DNA of 64,000 bases from Hyalangium versicolor (GTDB lineage: Bacteria; Myxococcota; Myxococcia; Myxococcales; Myxococcaceae): assembly GCF_020103695.1 (NCBI RefSeq), contig NZ_JAHXBF010000017.1, positions 124,001 to 188,000 on the forward strand, given 5' to 3'. The notes under the pieces are model-generated. The model was given only the letters and a program-made list of their open reading frames with translations. It did not search any database and was not told the DNA's origin. Position numbers and translations under genes: made by a program. Below, piece after piece: positions 34,809-43,545 of the stretch (positions are counted from its first letter, which is position 1; the number at the start of each line of letters is the position of its first letter).

Positions 34809-36679
34809 TACAGCCTCGTGCGCAGGAAGTCCGCATAGAGCTGGCAGCGAGGCTTGACCCTCTTGACGATATCCCCACGGACCACGCCCAGGGAGCGCAA
34901 GCGGGACAAGGTCCCCTCGTCTGGGCAGCTTCCCTTGCGGAGCACGTTCTTCATCGCGCTGGCCAACCCGGAGGCGGCCGAGATGCGTTCATGGCGCTCG
35001 CGCAGGTGCTCTCCATAAGGCCCATCCTCATCCGTTGCATTCTGTTTGAGCACACTCCACGTGGTTCGCTTGGGGCGCAGGAGCGTGAAGGTATGCTCGG
35101 TGAGGTAGGGATGCCCGCCCAGCAACTGCAGCATCTCGGAGAGATGCTCGTCATGCAGCGGGCTGCCATACATGCTGTTGAGGCGCTCGAGCTGGACCCG
35201 GTCGAAGTCCGTGAGCTCCACCCGGACGCCCACGAAGAAGGGGGACTGGTTGCGCTTGCGCATGAGCAGGAGGGGATCTGCCCAGTGCGAGAGCACCAGT
35301 CTCAGCCTGCGCCAGGGAGAATCCTCGGAGGACTTCTGGATCTCGTCGTACCAGCTCCGAAGCATGGCGAAGAAGTCGTCACGCCAGGGATCCTCGATGA
35401 TGGCATCCACGTTATCGAGCACCAGGTAGAGAGGGCCTGCCGCCAGAAGGCCGTTCTGGACGAAGATGGTGAGCTTGTCGATGGGAGGCAGCCTCTTGTT
35501 GTAGGCATCCTCCCAGACGTCGCTGGGCCGGAGCGCGGGTGAGCACTGCCTGGCCAGTGCCTCCGCAAACTCCTGGGCGAAGGCGTTGAACTGGCCCAAT
35601 GCGTCCGGGGCCGCCGAGATCCGGGCAGCGGCTTGGCTCCGGAGTTCCTGGACGTCCACGGAGACGCTGCTCTGGCCTTCCGAGCCAATCCAGCTCCGGA
35701 TCCGCGACAGGAGCCGCGTCTTTCCCGTCTGCGGCAAGCCTCGAACGACAATCATGGCATCCCGGCCCTTGAGGGCCGTCTGCACAGCACCATCCGCCGC
35801 GCGCTCGAGATAGGGCGATTCTCCGCGCGAATGCCCCGCCGAGGGAGCGAGGCTCCGCAGGAAGGGGGCCAGCTCACCGTAAGTGTCTCCATAGGAGAGC
35901 ACGCGCACCCGGGCATCAGGAGCAGCGGGCGCAGCGGCCGCCTCCGCCGAGAGCCCGAGCCGGACATGAACGAACTCCGAGTTCTCGAAAACCCTGGCAC
36001 CCCAGCGCATCAACCGCCCGAAGTTCGGATCCTCCAGGCCAGCGCCATAGCCAATGAAGAGAAACGTCTTGGTCGTGTAGAGGGCCTCGAGCACGGCCTG
36101 GGCATGCTGGTCCTCTCCAATGTTGACGTAAGAGCGAATGCCCAGGATGACCGAGGCGGGCTCGTCCCAGTGGCCATGCAGGTGGATGATGCCGCGCTCC
36201 TCGCCATGGAGGACTCGCTCCACTTTGTCGCGCCGGAGCCAGGTGATGGGGTTGAGCTTTGTGACCTGCTCGAGCAACGGATCGTAATTCGTGGTGAAGA
36301 TGGGAACGCCGAGCGCAGCGATCGCCTCGATGACCGCGGGGTTGCCCACCTGCATGGAGCCCACGGTATCCCGCAGCCACGTGCGGTAGGTCCCGCCGTG
36401 GGGTGCGCCCAGCTTGCTGGTGATGAACTCGGTGGCTGAAAGGACCTCATCGAGATCCTTCGAATCGATGGCTTCGCTCCAGCGCTTCTCGGACTCAGGC
36501 GAGAGGGCTGCGCCCATCTCGGCCTTGCAGCGGAGCAGGCCGTGGTGCAGCAGCCCCTTCCAGGAGGCCACCTTGCTCATGGCTGGGGAGGTCGAGGCAA
36601 TGGACACCCCGGCCCCCACGACACACACGACCTCCTTGCGGCGGATTCTCTCTTTCAGCCAGGCCAGCAAGTCTTCCAT
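34808..36679 (-). CDS. SIR2-domain protein with AAA-like ATPase
   Basis: A 623-residue protein. The N-terminal SIR2-like domain (about 10-270) has VVGAGVSIAS (NAD loop), FTTNYD with Asn131, IIHLHGHWDEP (His168) and FIGYGAGLEDPNF. This layout fits NAD-degrading SIR2 effectors of phage defence rather than deacetylases, and there are no zinc cysteines. An AAA-like domain follows (about 290-600) with Walker A GLPQTGKT (314-321), Walker B LYLVLDNVD, and GGHPYLTEHTF, which is shared with the partner protein. The start has GGAG 10 nt upstream. Its stop overlaps the start of the AAA-WD40 gene. Confidence 0.85.
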   Translation of the reverse strand: MEDLLAWLKERIRRKEVVCVVGAGVSIASTSPAMSKVASWKGLLHHGLLRCKAEMGAALSPESEKRWSEAIDSKDLDEVLSATEFITSKLGAPHGGTYRTWLRDTVGSMQVGNPAVIEAIAALGVPIFTTNYDPLLEQVTKLNPITWLRRDKVERVLHGEERGIIHLHGHWDEPASVILGIRSYVNIGEDQHAQAVLEALYTTKTFLFIGYGAGLEDPNFGRLMRWGARVFENSEFVHVRLGLSAEAAAAPAAPDARVRVLSYGDTYGELAPFLRSLAPSAGHSRGESPYLERAADGAVQTALKGRDAMIVVRGLPQTGKTRLLSRIRSWIGSEGQSSVSVDVQELRSQAAARISAAPDALGQFNAFAQEFAEALARQCSPALRPSDVWEDAYNKRLPPIDKLTIFVQNGLLAAGPLYLVLDNVDAIIEDPWRDDFFAMLRSWYDEIQKSSEDSPWRRLRLVLSHWADPLLLMRKRNQSPFFVGVRVELTDFDRVQLERLNSMYGSPLHDEHLSEMLQLLGGHPYLTEHTFTLLRPKRTTWSVLKQNATDEDGPYGEHLRERHERISAASGLASAMKNVLRKGSCPDEGTLSRLRSLGVVRGDIVKRVKPRCQLYADFLRTRL

Positions 36680-36791
36680 GACGCGCGTTCTCCGCCCGCC
36701 GCAAGAGCGTGGGCGCCTCGGAGGAAGAACGCTAGCACAGCGTGTTGACGCCCCTCATGAGCATCCGTATTACAAGGAGTACGAGCGCCTC

Positions 36792-37253
36792 TCAGCCCTT
36801 GTACGAGCCCGCCACCTGCCGGGTGGTGACGTTGAGGCGGTTCCAGAGGTTGATCGTGGCAATGGACAGGATCAGCGTGGCCAGCGCCGGCTCCTCGTAG
36901 TACCGCGTGGCCTCCTTCCAGATCTCATCGGGAACCGGTTCCGACCGGTCACTCATCCGGGTGACGGCCTCGGTGAGCGCCAACGCGGCGCGCTCGGCGT
37001 CATTGAAGTAGGGCGCGTCCCGCCAGGCCGCCACCGCGAAGAGGCGCTCGTCGGTCTCCCCTCCCTTCTTGAGGTCGCGCGCGTGCATGTCCACGCACAG
37101 GCCGCAGCCGTTGATCTGGCTGGCGCGCAGGTGGACCAGCTCGAGCGTCCTCGCCGGCACTCCGCCCTTGCTCAGGGACTTGCCCAGCGCCATCAGGGCC
37201 TGCATTGCATCAGGAACGATCATCGCGGGATTCTTCATCCGGGCTTGCATCAC
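36792..37253 (-). CDS. carboxymuconolactone decarboxylase (AhpD-like) family protein
   Basis: A 153-residue protein of the CMD/AhpD family. It has the redox signature QINGCGLCVDMH, giving Cys50, Cys53 and His57 (CxxCxxxH), so it is probably a peroxidase or disulfide reductase rather than a true decarboxylase. It diverges from an ECF41-type sigma factor 92 bp away, the usual gene pairing for that sigma group. An ECF41-like promoter lies in the gap on this gene's strand. Confidence 0.9.
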   Translation of the reverse strand: MMQARMKNPAMIVPDAMQALMALGKSLSKGGVPARTLELVHLRASQINGCGLCVDMHARDLKKGGETDERLFAVAAWRDAPYFNDAERAALALTEAVTRMSDRSEPVPDEIWKEATRYYEEPALATLILSIATINLWNRLNVTTRQVAGSYKG

Positions 37254-37288
37254 GGCTCTCCTTCCGGGACATCCGGTGTATGGGGCTC

Positions 37289-37316
37289 CACGACCGTTTC
37301 TCGGTCGTCACTGACA
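37289..37316 (-). promoter_or_regulatory. candidate ECF41-type promoter
   Basis: On the minus strand TGTCAGT (37316-37310), 17 nt, then CGTG (37292-37289) resembles the ECF41 consensus TGTCACA-N-CGTC. It lies about 36-63 bp upstream of the CMD start at 37253. A 19-bp dyad ACGACCGTTTCTCGGTCGT (37290-37308) overlaps the spacer. Confidence 0.5.
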
Positions 37317-37345
37317 TGACGAATGGCGGCGGGAGGTTGTGACCG

Positions 37346-38230
37346 ATGTACGAAAATCAGGTGCTTGCGGAGCGCTTCGAGGAGCACCGGACCCATCTCC
37401 GAGGGGTGGCCTACCGGATGCTCGGCTCGCTGAGCGAGGCGGATGACGCCGTCCAGGAGTCCTGGTTGAGGCTCAGCCGAGCTGACACGGGTGGCGTGGA
37501 GAACCTCGGGGGCTGGCTGAGCACGGTCGTCGCCCGGGTGTGCCTGGACATGCTGCGCTCGCGCGAGTCACGGCGCGAGGATGCCCTGGGTGTCCACCTG
37601 CCCGAACCCATCATCAACCGCGAGGGCGGCGTCGACCCCGAGCAGGAGTCGCTCCTGGCGGACTCGGTCGGGCTCGCGCTGCTCGTGGTGCTCGACACGC
37701 TGGCTCCCGCCGAGCGCGTCGCCTTCGTGATGCACGACCTGTTCTCCGTGCCCTTCGACGAGATCGCTGCCGTCGTGGGGCGCTCGCCCGCCGCGACGAG
37801 GCAGCTCGCCAGCCGCGCACGCCGCCGGGTGCAGGGAGCTGCCAAGGTCCCCGAAGCCGAGCTCACCCTCCAGCGAGACGTGGTCGACGCCTTCCTCGCG
37901 GCCCTGCGCGCGGGGGATCTCAACGCGCTCCTCACGATGCTCGACCCGAACGTCGTGGTTCGCTCCGACCGCGAAGCCGTACCCTCGGGCGCGCCGCCGG
38001 AGGTCCACGGCGCGCTGGACTCCGCCCAACACGCGCTCGCCTCTTCTCGGGGAGCCCGGCTCGCGCGACTGGCGCTCGTGGATGGGAACGTGGGGCTCGT
38101 CGTGGCTCCGCGTGGACGGCTGCTCCTCGTGCTCCGCTTCACGCTCGCTCAGGGGAAGATCGTCCAGCTCGAGGCGATCGCCGCCCCCGAGCGGCTCCGC
38201 CAGCTCGAACTGGCGGTCGTGGGCGACTGA
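37346..38230 (+). CDS. ECF41-type RNA polymerase sigma factor with SnoaL-like tail
   Basis: A 294-residue sigma factor. Region 2 (HRTHLRGVAYRMLGSLSEADDAVQESWLR) and region 4 (LAPAERVAFVMHDLFSVPFDEIAAVVGRSPAATRQLASRARRR) are intact. A C-terminal NTF2/SnoaL-like extension of about 110 residues follows, characteristic of ECF41 factors, in which it modulates activity without a classical anti-sigma factor. The divergent CMD-family gene is the expected target. Confidence 0.9.
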   Translation: MYENQVLAERFEEHRTHLRGVAYRMLGSLSEADDAVQESWLRLSRADTGGVENLGGWLSTVVARVCLDMLRSRESRREDALGVHLPEPIINREGGVDPEQESLLADSVGLALLVVLDTLAPAERVAFVMHDLFSVPFDEIAAVVGRSPAATRQLASRARRRVQGAAKVPEAELTLQRDVVDAFLAALRAGDLNALLTMLDPNVVVRSDREAVPSGAPPEVHGALDSAQHALASSRGARLARLALVDGNVGLVVAPRGRLLLVLRFTLAQGKIVQLEAIAAPERLRQLELAVVGD

Positions 38231-38267
38231 TTCCGAGCTGCCCGGCCCGTGCATTAGGCTCGTGAAC

Positions 38268-38792
38268 ATGCTCCTTCGCCCCTACCAGCGCGCGGACCGC
38301 GATGCCGTCCTCGCCGTCTTCCGCAGCAACGTGCCGGCCTCCTTCACCGAGGCCGAGGAGCCGGACTTCCTGCGCTTCGTGGATGGCGAGGTGGGGCCCT
38401 ACTTCGTGCTGGAGCGCGAAGAGCGGGTGGTCGCCTGCGGGGGCATCGCCTGTCGGGAGGAGCGGGTGGATCTGTGCTGGGGCATGGTGGAGGAGCGCCT
38501 GCACCGCCAGGGCCTGGGCCTGGCCCTCACCGCCTTCCGCCTGTGCCTGGCCTGCCAACTGCCCGGGATCCAGGAGGTGCACCTGAATACCAGCAGCGAC
38601 ACGGTGGGCTTCTACACCCGGCTGGGCTTCACCCTGGACCGCACCGTGCCCGACGCCATCCGGCCCGGGCTGCACCTGCTCTACCTGCACCTCGAGCTGA
38701 CCGAGGACACGCGCCGGCGGGTGAGGCCTCCGCTGCGGGAGGTGGTGCGCGAGCGCCTGCGGCTCGACTCACGGTTGCCCCCCTGGGAGTGA
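38268..38792 (+). CDS. GNAT-family N-acetyltransferase
   Basis: A 174-residue acetyltransferase. It starts MLLRPYQRADRDAVLAVF. Motif A is EERLHRQGLGLALTAFRL (acetyl-CoA binding R/QxxGxG/A), followed by VHLNTSSDTVGFYTRLGF, the classic C-terminal GNAT element. The substrate is unknown. The gene lies 37 bp after the sigma factor and may be co-transcribed with it. A GTG at 38262 is an alternative start. Confidence 0.87.
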   Translation: MLLRPYQRADRDAVLAVFRSNVPASFTEAEEPDFLRFVDGEVGPYFVLEREERVVACGGIACREERVDLCWGMVEERLHRQGLGLALTAFRLCLACQLPGIQEVHLNTSSDTVGFYTRLGFTLDRTVPDAIRPGLHLLYLHLELTEDTRRRVRPPLREVVRERLRLDSRLPPWE

Positions 38793-38851
38793 GGACTCGA
38801 GGACGCAGGGGACGGAGCCTGGTGACAGCAGACACCCCCTCTGCCCAGGAT

Positions 38852-38911
38852 CTGGTGACTGGATCCACCAGCTGACCGGGCCAACGGATCAGCGCCCCAG
38901 AGGGAGCGCTG
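38852..38911. promoter_or_regulatory. dyads upstream of the -24/-12 promoter at 38925
   Basis: CTGGTG-N8-CACCAG (38852-38871) and CAGCGC-N10-GCGCTG (about 38890-38911) lie just upstream of the promoter. They could be enhancer sites for a sigma-54 activator. The arms are only 6 bp, so this is tentative. Confidence 0.35.
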
Positions 38912-38924
38912 TCCCACCTGGGCC

Positions 38925-38940
38925 TGGCACACCCGGTGCA
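38925..38940 (+). promoter_or_regulatory. sigma-54 (-24/-12)-like promoter
   Basis: TGGCACA-CCCG-GTGCA differs from the consensus at two positions and keeps the GG and GC 10 nt apart. The start site would be near 38951, about 25 nt before the ATG at 38976. Confidence 0.6.
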
Positions 38941-38975
38941 ATCCAGCTTCTCAGGCACGCTCCCCAGAGGCTCCC

Positions 38976-40091
38976 ATGAAAAGCAAGTTCCCCTCTTTCA
39001 AGCTCCCGTCCATCTCCAAGCCCGCTCCGTCCGCACCCCGCAGCCCCACCTCAGGGCCGAGCGCGCCGAGCAAGCCCCTGGCGACCCCTTCGCGTCCTCC
39101 CGCTGTCGCGGATTCCTTCGGCCAGACCCGCGGCCTGCCGCGCGGCGGCCCGTCCACCTCCAACCCCTCCCTCTGGTCCCGGATGAATCCGGGGAACCTG
39201 TTCGCGCCCAACCCCACGAAGCAGCAGATCAAGCAGGACGTCAACTCGCTGCAGACCGCGCCGGGTGGCTTCCCCGCCCCCAACGGGCTCTATCACTCCA
39301 CCTCGTCGGCCGCGTGGGACGGCATGAGCAAGACGGGAGGGCTGGCGCCCCCGTCGCTGCTCAACCAGCAGGGCATCCAGCGCCGAACGGGCGAGGGAGA
39401 TCAGTACAGCGCGCAGGCGGGCGAGAAGGACTTCATCAGCTTCGGTCAGGGCGCCCAGGGCCTGGGCACCTCCCGCGCGTACTTCCAGCAGACGGCGAAC
39501 TCGGCCAGCTACAGCCCCCACCTCTTCTCGGACGCCCAGCTGAAGAACGAGATTGCCCAGTCGAAGAACCTGCTCGCCAACTGGAATGCCCCCGCCGACA
39601 AGGCCTATGGCAACATGGTGGACAGGCCTCGCGTGGAGGCGCGCCTGCGGCACCTGGAGGCGGAGCAGAGCCTGCGCCAGAACATGCCCGGCCGGGAGAC
39701 GCCCTTCCCCATGATGTTCGACTTCAAGGGCAACGGGTTGGACGCCAAGCCCATGGGCATGGGGCCGGGAGAGGTCGCCGTGAACGGCGCCGTCCCCTTC
39801 AAGGACAACCTCCAGCGCGTGTTCGTCCCGGCGGACCGGGTCTCGGACATGCAGTCGCGGCTGAACTCGTCGCTGGGGCCCAACCACAACGTGCAGGTGA
39901 TGTCCTTCGAGGGCCAGACCAAGTTCCTCGAGCAGCAGCGGCTCAACCTGGGACGTGATTCCAACAATCCGGCACACCTCGCCCTGCGGGCCGATGAGAC
40001 CACCATGACCAACCTCAACGGCATGGAGGACAAGCGCAAGTACTTCTATGGCATGGCTGGGGAACAGATGAACGTGCCGACCATTGGGTAG
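38976..40091 (+). CDS. uncharacterised protein with possible ADP-ribosyltransferase-like domain
   Basis: A 371-residue protein with no signal peptide. Residues 1-80 are Pro/Ser-rich and disordered (KLPSISKPAPSAPRSP...), similar to linkers in secreted effectors. The following domain begins GGFPAPNGLYHSTSSAAWDGMSKTGGLAPPS, which recalls the H-T/S-S...I...GL.P start of ADP-ribosyltransferase-fold toxins, and continues FISFGQ...TSRAYF. That resemblance is weak and is inference. A 113-residue gene follows 57 bp downstream and could be its partner or immunity gene. A -24/-12-like promoter lies upstream. Confidence 0.65.
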   Translation: MKSKFPSFKLPSISKPAPSAPRSPTSGPSAPSKPLATPSRPPAVADSFGQTRGLPRGGPSTSNPSLWSRMNPGNLFAPNPTKQQIKQDVNSLQTAPGGFPAPNGLYHSTSSAAWDGMSKTGGLAPPSLLNQQGIQRRTGEGDQYSAQAGEKDFISFGQGAQGLGTSRAYFQQTANSASYSPHLFSDAQLKNEIAQSKNLLANWNAPADKAYGNMVDRPRVEARLRHLEAEQSLRQNMPGRETPFPMMFDFKGNGLDAKPMGMGPGEVAVNGAVPFKDNLQRVFVPADRVSDMQSRLNSSLGPNHNVQVMSFEGQTKFLEQQRLNLGRDSNNPAHLALRADETTMTNLNGMEDKRKYFYGMAGEQMNVPTIG

Positions 40092-40148
40092 TAGCCACCA
40101 CCCTCCCGCTCTCTTCTCTTTCCATCTTTCCTCTAAGGATCATTCTCA

Positions 40149-40490
40149 ATGACCACCCTTCTCGCCACCCCCAAGGCCAGTGAGTCCTACGCGCAGGGCG
40201 CGCTCTCGGAGATCAGCGTTTCTCCCGGCGGCACGCTCCAGGTGAAGTGCGACGACGACGTCATCTATGACTGGATGACGACCCTGTTGGCCGATCGCCT
40301 CTTCGTGCAGGGCCAGGGGTTCTGCCGCCTGAAGCGCGACACCCGCGGCCAGCTCACCCGAGACCCGGAGACGCACAAGTTCCAGATTGAAGGCTACGTG
40401 GATCTGGCGCAGCCGGCTCAGGAGATCCTCGGCGCCATCCGCGACAACCTCGAGGCGACCGAGCAGTTCGAGCTGTCCTGGAAGGCCTGA
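40149..40490 (+). CDS. small hypothetical protein, possible partner of the preceding gene
   Basis: A 113-residue acidic cytoplasmic protein (KCDDDVIYDWMTTLLADRLFV...). No family was recognised. TAAGGA lies upstream of the ATG, and the gene sits 57 bp after the ART-like candidate on the same strand. Size, charge and position fit an immunity or chaperone protein for the upstream product, which is inference only. Confidence 0.65.
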   Translation: MTTLLATPKASESYAQGALSEISVSPGGTLQVKCDDDVIYDWMTTLLADRLFVQGQGFCRLKRDTRGQLTRDPETHKFQIEGYVDLAQPAQEILGAIRDNLEATEQFELSWKA

Positions 40491-40515
40491 TCGGCGCGAC
40501 CGGGTTTCTGGCCGC

Positions 40516-40535
40516 TGTTGCCACCTGTGGCAACA
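40516..40535. promoter_or_regulatory. 20-bp perfect palindrome upstream of the DJ-1/YHS gene
   Basis: TGTTGCCACCTGTGGCAACA has 9-bp arms around CT and lies 44 bp before the ATG at 40579. It is a likely operator; no regulator gene is adjacent. Confidence 0.55.
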
Positions 40536-40578
40536 AGACGCAGAGGGCTGATTGCCGAAGTCAGTAACATGTAGATCC

Positions 40579-41439
40579 ATGTCACGACTTCATGCCTTGC
40601 TTCCGGCCCTGTGCCTGGCCTCTGCTGCGATTGCCGCCGAACCCACCGCTTCGCAGCAGCGGCCGAAGCTCCCCATCTCCGTGGCCTTCGTGCTCGCGGA
40701 GGGCGCCGAGGTGGTCGACTTCGCAGGCCCGTGGGGAGTATTCGAGTATGTGAACGTGCCCGGAAGTTCGGGCTCGCCGTACAAGCTATTCACCGTGGCG
40801 GATGCAAAGCGACCCCTGAAGGTCTCCGGGGGGCTCACGGTGGTGCCCGACTTTGGCTTTGGCGATGCGCCCATGCCCGACGTGGTCGTTGTCCCGGCCA
40901 TTGGGGCGGAACCGTCACCCGCGATGCTCGCCTGGCTCAAGAAGGTCAGCGCCCACGCCGAGTTGACCCTGTCTGTCTGCACTGGCGCGTTCGTGCTCGC
41001 GTCGGCGGGGATCCTCGACGGCAAGCAGGCCACCACGCATCACTCGGCACTGGGCATGCTCGCAGCCAACTACCCGAAAGTCGACGTCAAGCGTGGCGCC
41101 CGCTTCGTGGACTCTGGCAGGGTTGCCACCGCCGGTGGACTCACCTCGGGCGTCGATCTGGCACTGCACGTGGTGGAGCGCACCTTCGGGCGCAAGGTTG
41201 CCGAAGCGACTGCCACCCAGCTCGAATACCAGGGGATTGGCTGGAAGGATCCCACGAGCAACGCAGAATTCGCGAAGCGGCCCGTGTCCACCGCGGAGCA
41301 CCCGCTGTGCCCGGTCTGCGGGATGGAGGTGGACCCGACGAGCACCCTGGCACTCGACCATGAAGGACAGCACCACCTGTTCTGCTCGGAGAACTGCCGG
41401 AAGACGTTCCAGAAGGCGCCGAAGTCTTTCGTGTGGTGA
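40579..41439 (+). CDS. secreted DJ-1/PfpI-like protein with C-terminal YHS domain
   Basis: A 286-residue exported protein. Signal peptide MSRLHALLPALCLASAAIA. The DJ-1/PfpI (GlxA-like) domain (about 30-220) has the nucleophile elbow LSVCTGAFVL with Cys134 and a following HHSALGM. The C-terminus (about 245-283) is a YHS metal-binding domain: CPVCGMEVDP...HLFCSENCRKTF. The fusion suggests a periplasmic metal-linked chaperone, hydrolase or sensor. The start at 40579 fits the leader. A 20-bp palindrome lies upstream. Confidence 0.82.
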   Translation: MSRLHALLPALCLASAAIAAEPTASQQRPKLPISVAFVLAEGAEVVDFAGPWGVFEYVNVPGSSGSPYKLFTVADAKRPLKVSGGLTVVPDFGFGDAPMPDVVVVPAIGAEPSPAMLAWLKKVSAHAELTLSVCTGAFVLASAGILDGKQATTHHSALGMLAANYPKVDVKRGARFVDSGRVATAGGLTSGVDLALHVVERTFGRKVAEATATQLEYQGIGWKDPTSNAEFAKRPVSTAEHPLCPVCGMEVDPTSTLALDHEGQHHLFCSENCRKTFQKAPKSFVW

Positions 41440-41518
41440 GGACGGGCCTTCGCTCCGTGGACGCTGGTGGGGCGGCTTGCGTGGTATGATCACCGCCCGT
41501 CAACGAGGGCCTCGCGCG

Positions 41519-43327
41519 ATGATCTTCTCCAAGGTGATGTTCTTCAGTGGCAGCATTCTCCACGAGGCGTTTCCCAACACCGAGACCGCTTCGCAGACGA
41601 TCGCGCGCTACTGCTATCGCGACTACCTGCGATGCATCAGCACGGAGCTCAGCGACTTCCTCGGGGACGGGTCGTGCGGCTACCTGCTCTACAAGGGCAA
41701 GCCGGTGATCAACCAGGGTCAGACTCGCTTCGAGTTCCACCACTCGGAGTCGAACGTCTTCACCGGCGACGACCATGCGGTCGACACCCTGTTGGGGACG
41801 GGCAAGGCCGTGGGGGGCTTCGCTCGCACAGCCAGCGTCGCGAGCATGCAGGAGGCCTACAACCTGCCGAAGAAGGTCTACTTCGTCAAAGACAACAGGA
41901 CGGGAGAGTACGATCTGGTGGATGACGCCCAGCAGACGCCCCAGGGGAAGACCCGGGCGTCGTATGTGATGAAGGGCGTCAGCACGACCGCCTCCGTGGG
42001 GAACACCTCGTCCCGCATCATCAAGGAGGACGCCGACCGCTTCGTTGGCCAGATGCTGAAGTCCCAGATTGGCTTCCCGGTCTTCTCTGTCTGCGACTGC
42101 AACAGCTTCCACACCTCCGGGTATATCTGGGGCACGTACGCCATCCGCTCCGTCATGGACTCCGGAGACGATGATGCGGTGGCGCTCATCAACTTCGATC
42201 AGCACCAGGACATCGGAGGAGGCGCGCTGGTCGCGAGCGATGCCTGGGGGCTGCCGGCGCTCTCTTACGTGAAGAACGGCTGCTATCTTTCAATCGGAAA
42301 CGCGGCGCAGACGCTGCGCGGCGAGGGACTGGGAGGCGAATACAAGTGGACGACCTCCGTCGTCTTGCGCAAGGACGGCACCACGACCCACAACCCCATC
42401 AACGTCATGAACGTGAAGACGCAGATCGCGTCGAAGGCGATCTCCCGCATGTCCGATGCGGAGCTGGTCCAATACTACGGAGCGCTCCTCTCCTCGATGA
42501 GCTCCGATTGGACCCAGGTGGACCCTCAGGGCAGTACCCAGAACCGCAGGCTCTCGGGACTCAAGAACGCGACGCTGGGCATGCCACTCGCCCCGGGGTG
42601 TGATCTGAATCTGGCGGCGCTCGACCTGGGGGAGCTGTTCACCCGGTTCTTCAAGGCGCTGGGGCGCTACCTCGGCCGCCCCATCAAGTACGCGTTCGTG
42701 ACCGTCGATCGGGACGTGATCCAGAACCACCACACCCAATGGGGAGACAAGTCCCTGTTTCCGAATGGGTTCACGCTCGTCAATACCATCTCCACGGTCT
42801 ACGAGGCGCTCGCGGCGGCCTCCCCCCGGTGCACGCTCATTGGCGTGGACATCACAGGCTTGCCGGAGTCGAGACCGGTGTACAACCAGTGGACGGGGAA
42901 CGTGCAGCCGGTCGGCACCACCTGGCAGAGCGCCGCGGATCAGATCACCCAGTTGTATCGCTGGGGCACCTCGTGCCTGGAGCGGCAGACCAGCACCTCC
43001 GTCCTCTTCATGTATCGGCTCGGGATCATCTTCGACAACCTGACCAAGGACCTCAAAGGCAAATCCCTGCGGCCCTACGTCACGCAAGGGGTGCGGACCG
43101 AGATCTCCTCGTTCTGGACTCCGCTCCGGCCCTACTTCGAGGTACTCCCGCGGAACCATCAGGTCCTGCTGCGCATCCCCCCCAAGACGTTGTCGCCGAA
43201 GCTGCAGAGTATCGCGTCCTCACTGCGCGAGGCGAGCCGGCCCCAGGGCTTCATCAAGAAGGAGATCAAGACCCAGCTCACTGCCTATGCCAACCGCATC
43301 GAGAGCCTCTTGACGCTGGACGTGTAG
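41519..43327 (+). CDS. large arginase-fold-like protein
   Basis: A 602-residue cytoplasmic protein. Three spaced motifs recall the metal-binding signatures of the ureohydrolase/arginase fold: ALINFDQHQD (like DAHxD), AFVTVDRDVI (like SxDxDxxD) and LIGVDITGLPES (like DxxExxP). Total length is about twice that of arginases, with long insertions between the motifs, so this would be a remote relative with unknown substrate. GAGGG lies about 10 nt before the ATG; an ATG at 41486 is in frame. No operon partners. Confidence 0.6.
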   Translation: MIFSKVMFFSGSILHEAFPNTETASQTIARYCYRDYLRCISTELSDFLGDGSCGYLLYKGKPVINQGQTRFEFHHSESNVFTGDDHAVDTLLGTGKAVGGFARTASVASMQEAYNLPKKVYFVKDNRTGEYDLVDDAQQTPQGKTRASYVMKGVSTTASVGNTSSRIIKEDADRFVGQMLKSQIGFPVFSVCDCNSFHTSGYIWGTYAIRSVMDSGDDDAVALINFDQHQDIGGGALVASDAWGLPALSYVKNGCYLSIGNAAQTLRGEGLGGEYKWTTSVVLRKDGTTTHNPINVMNVKTQIASKAISRMSDAELVQYYGALLSSMSSDWTQVDPQGSTQNRRLSGLKNATLGMPLAPGCDLNLAALDLGELFTRFFKALGRYLGRPIKYAFVTVDRDVIQNHHTQWGDKSLFPNGFTLVNTISTVYEALAAASPRCTLIGVDITGLPESRPVYNQWTGNVQPVGTTWQSAADQITQLYRWGTSCLERQTSTSVLFMYRLGIIFDNLTKDLKGKSLRPYVTQGVRTEISSFWTPLRPYFEVLPRNHQVLLRIPPKTLSPKLQSIASSLREASRPQGFIKKEIKTQLTAYANRIESLLTLDV

Positions 43328-43545
43328 CTCCGCCGGAGCGCCATCCGTGGTGGGGCCCAGGGTGTCTGCAAGAACCACGGAGCACGACGAGCGCGGCTGC
43401 CTGAGCAGGGAGCACTGTCAGTTCACCGGCGCGGCCGGCCGGTTCACGGCTCCGGTGGAGCGCCTCACGACATCCCAGGGCTCACGCGCGGGAGGGCCCT
43501 GTACCTTGGGTCTCGCTTCAGCCACGCACCTCAGGAGCAACCCGC

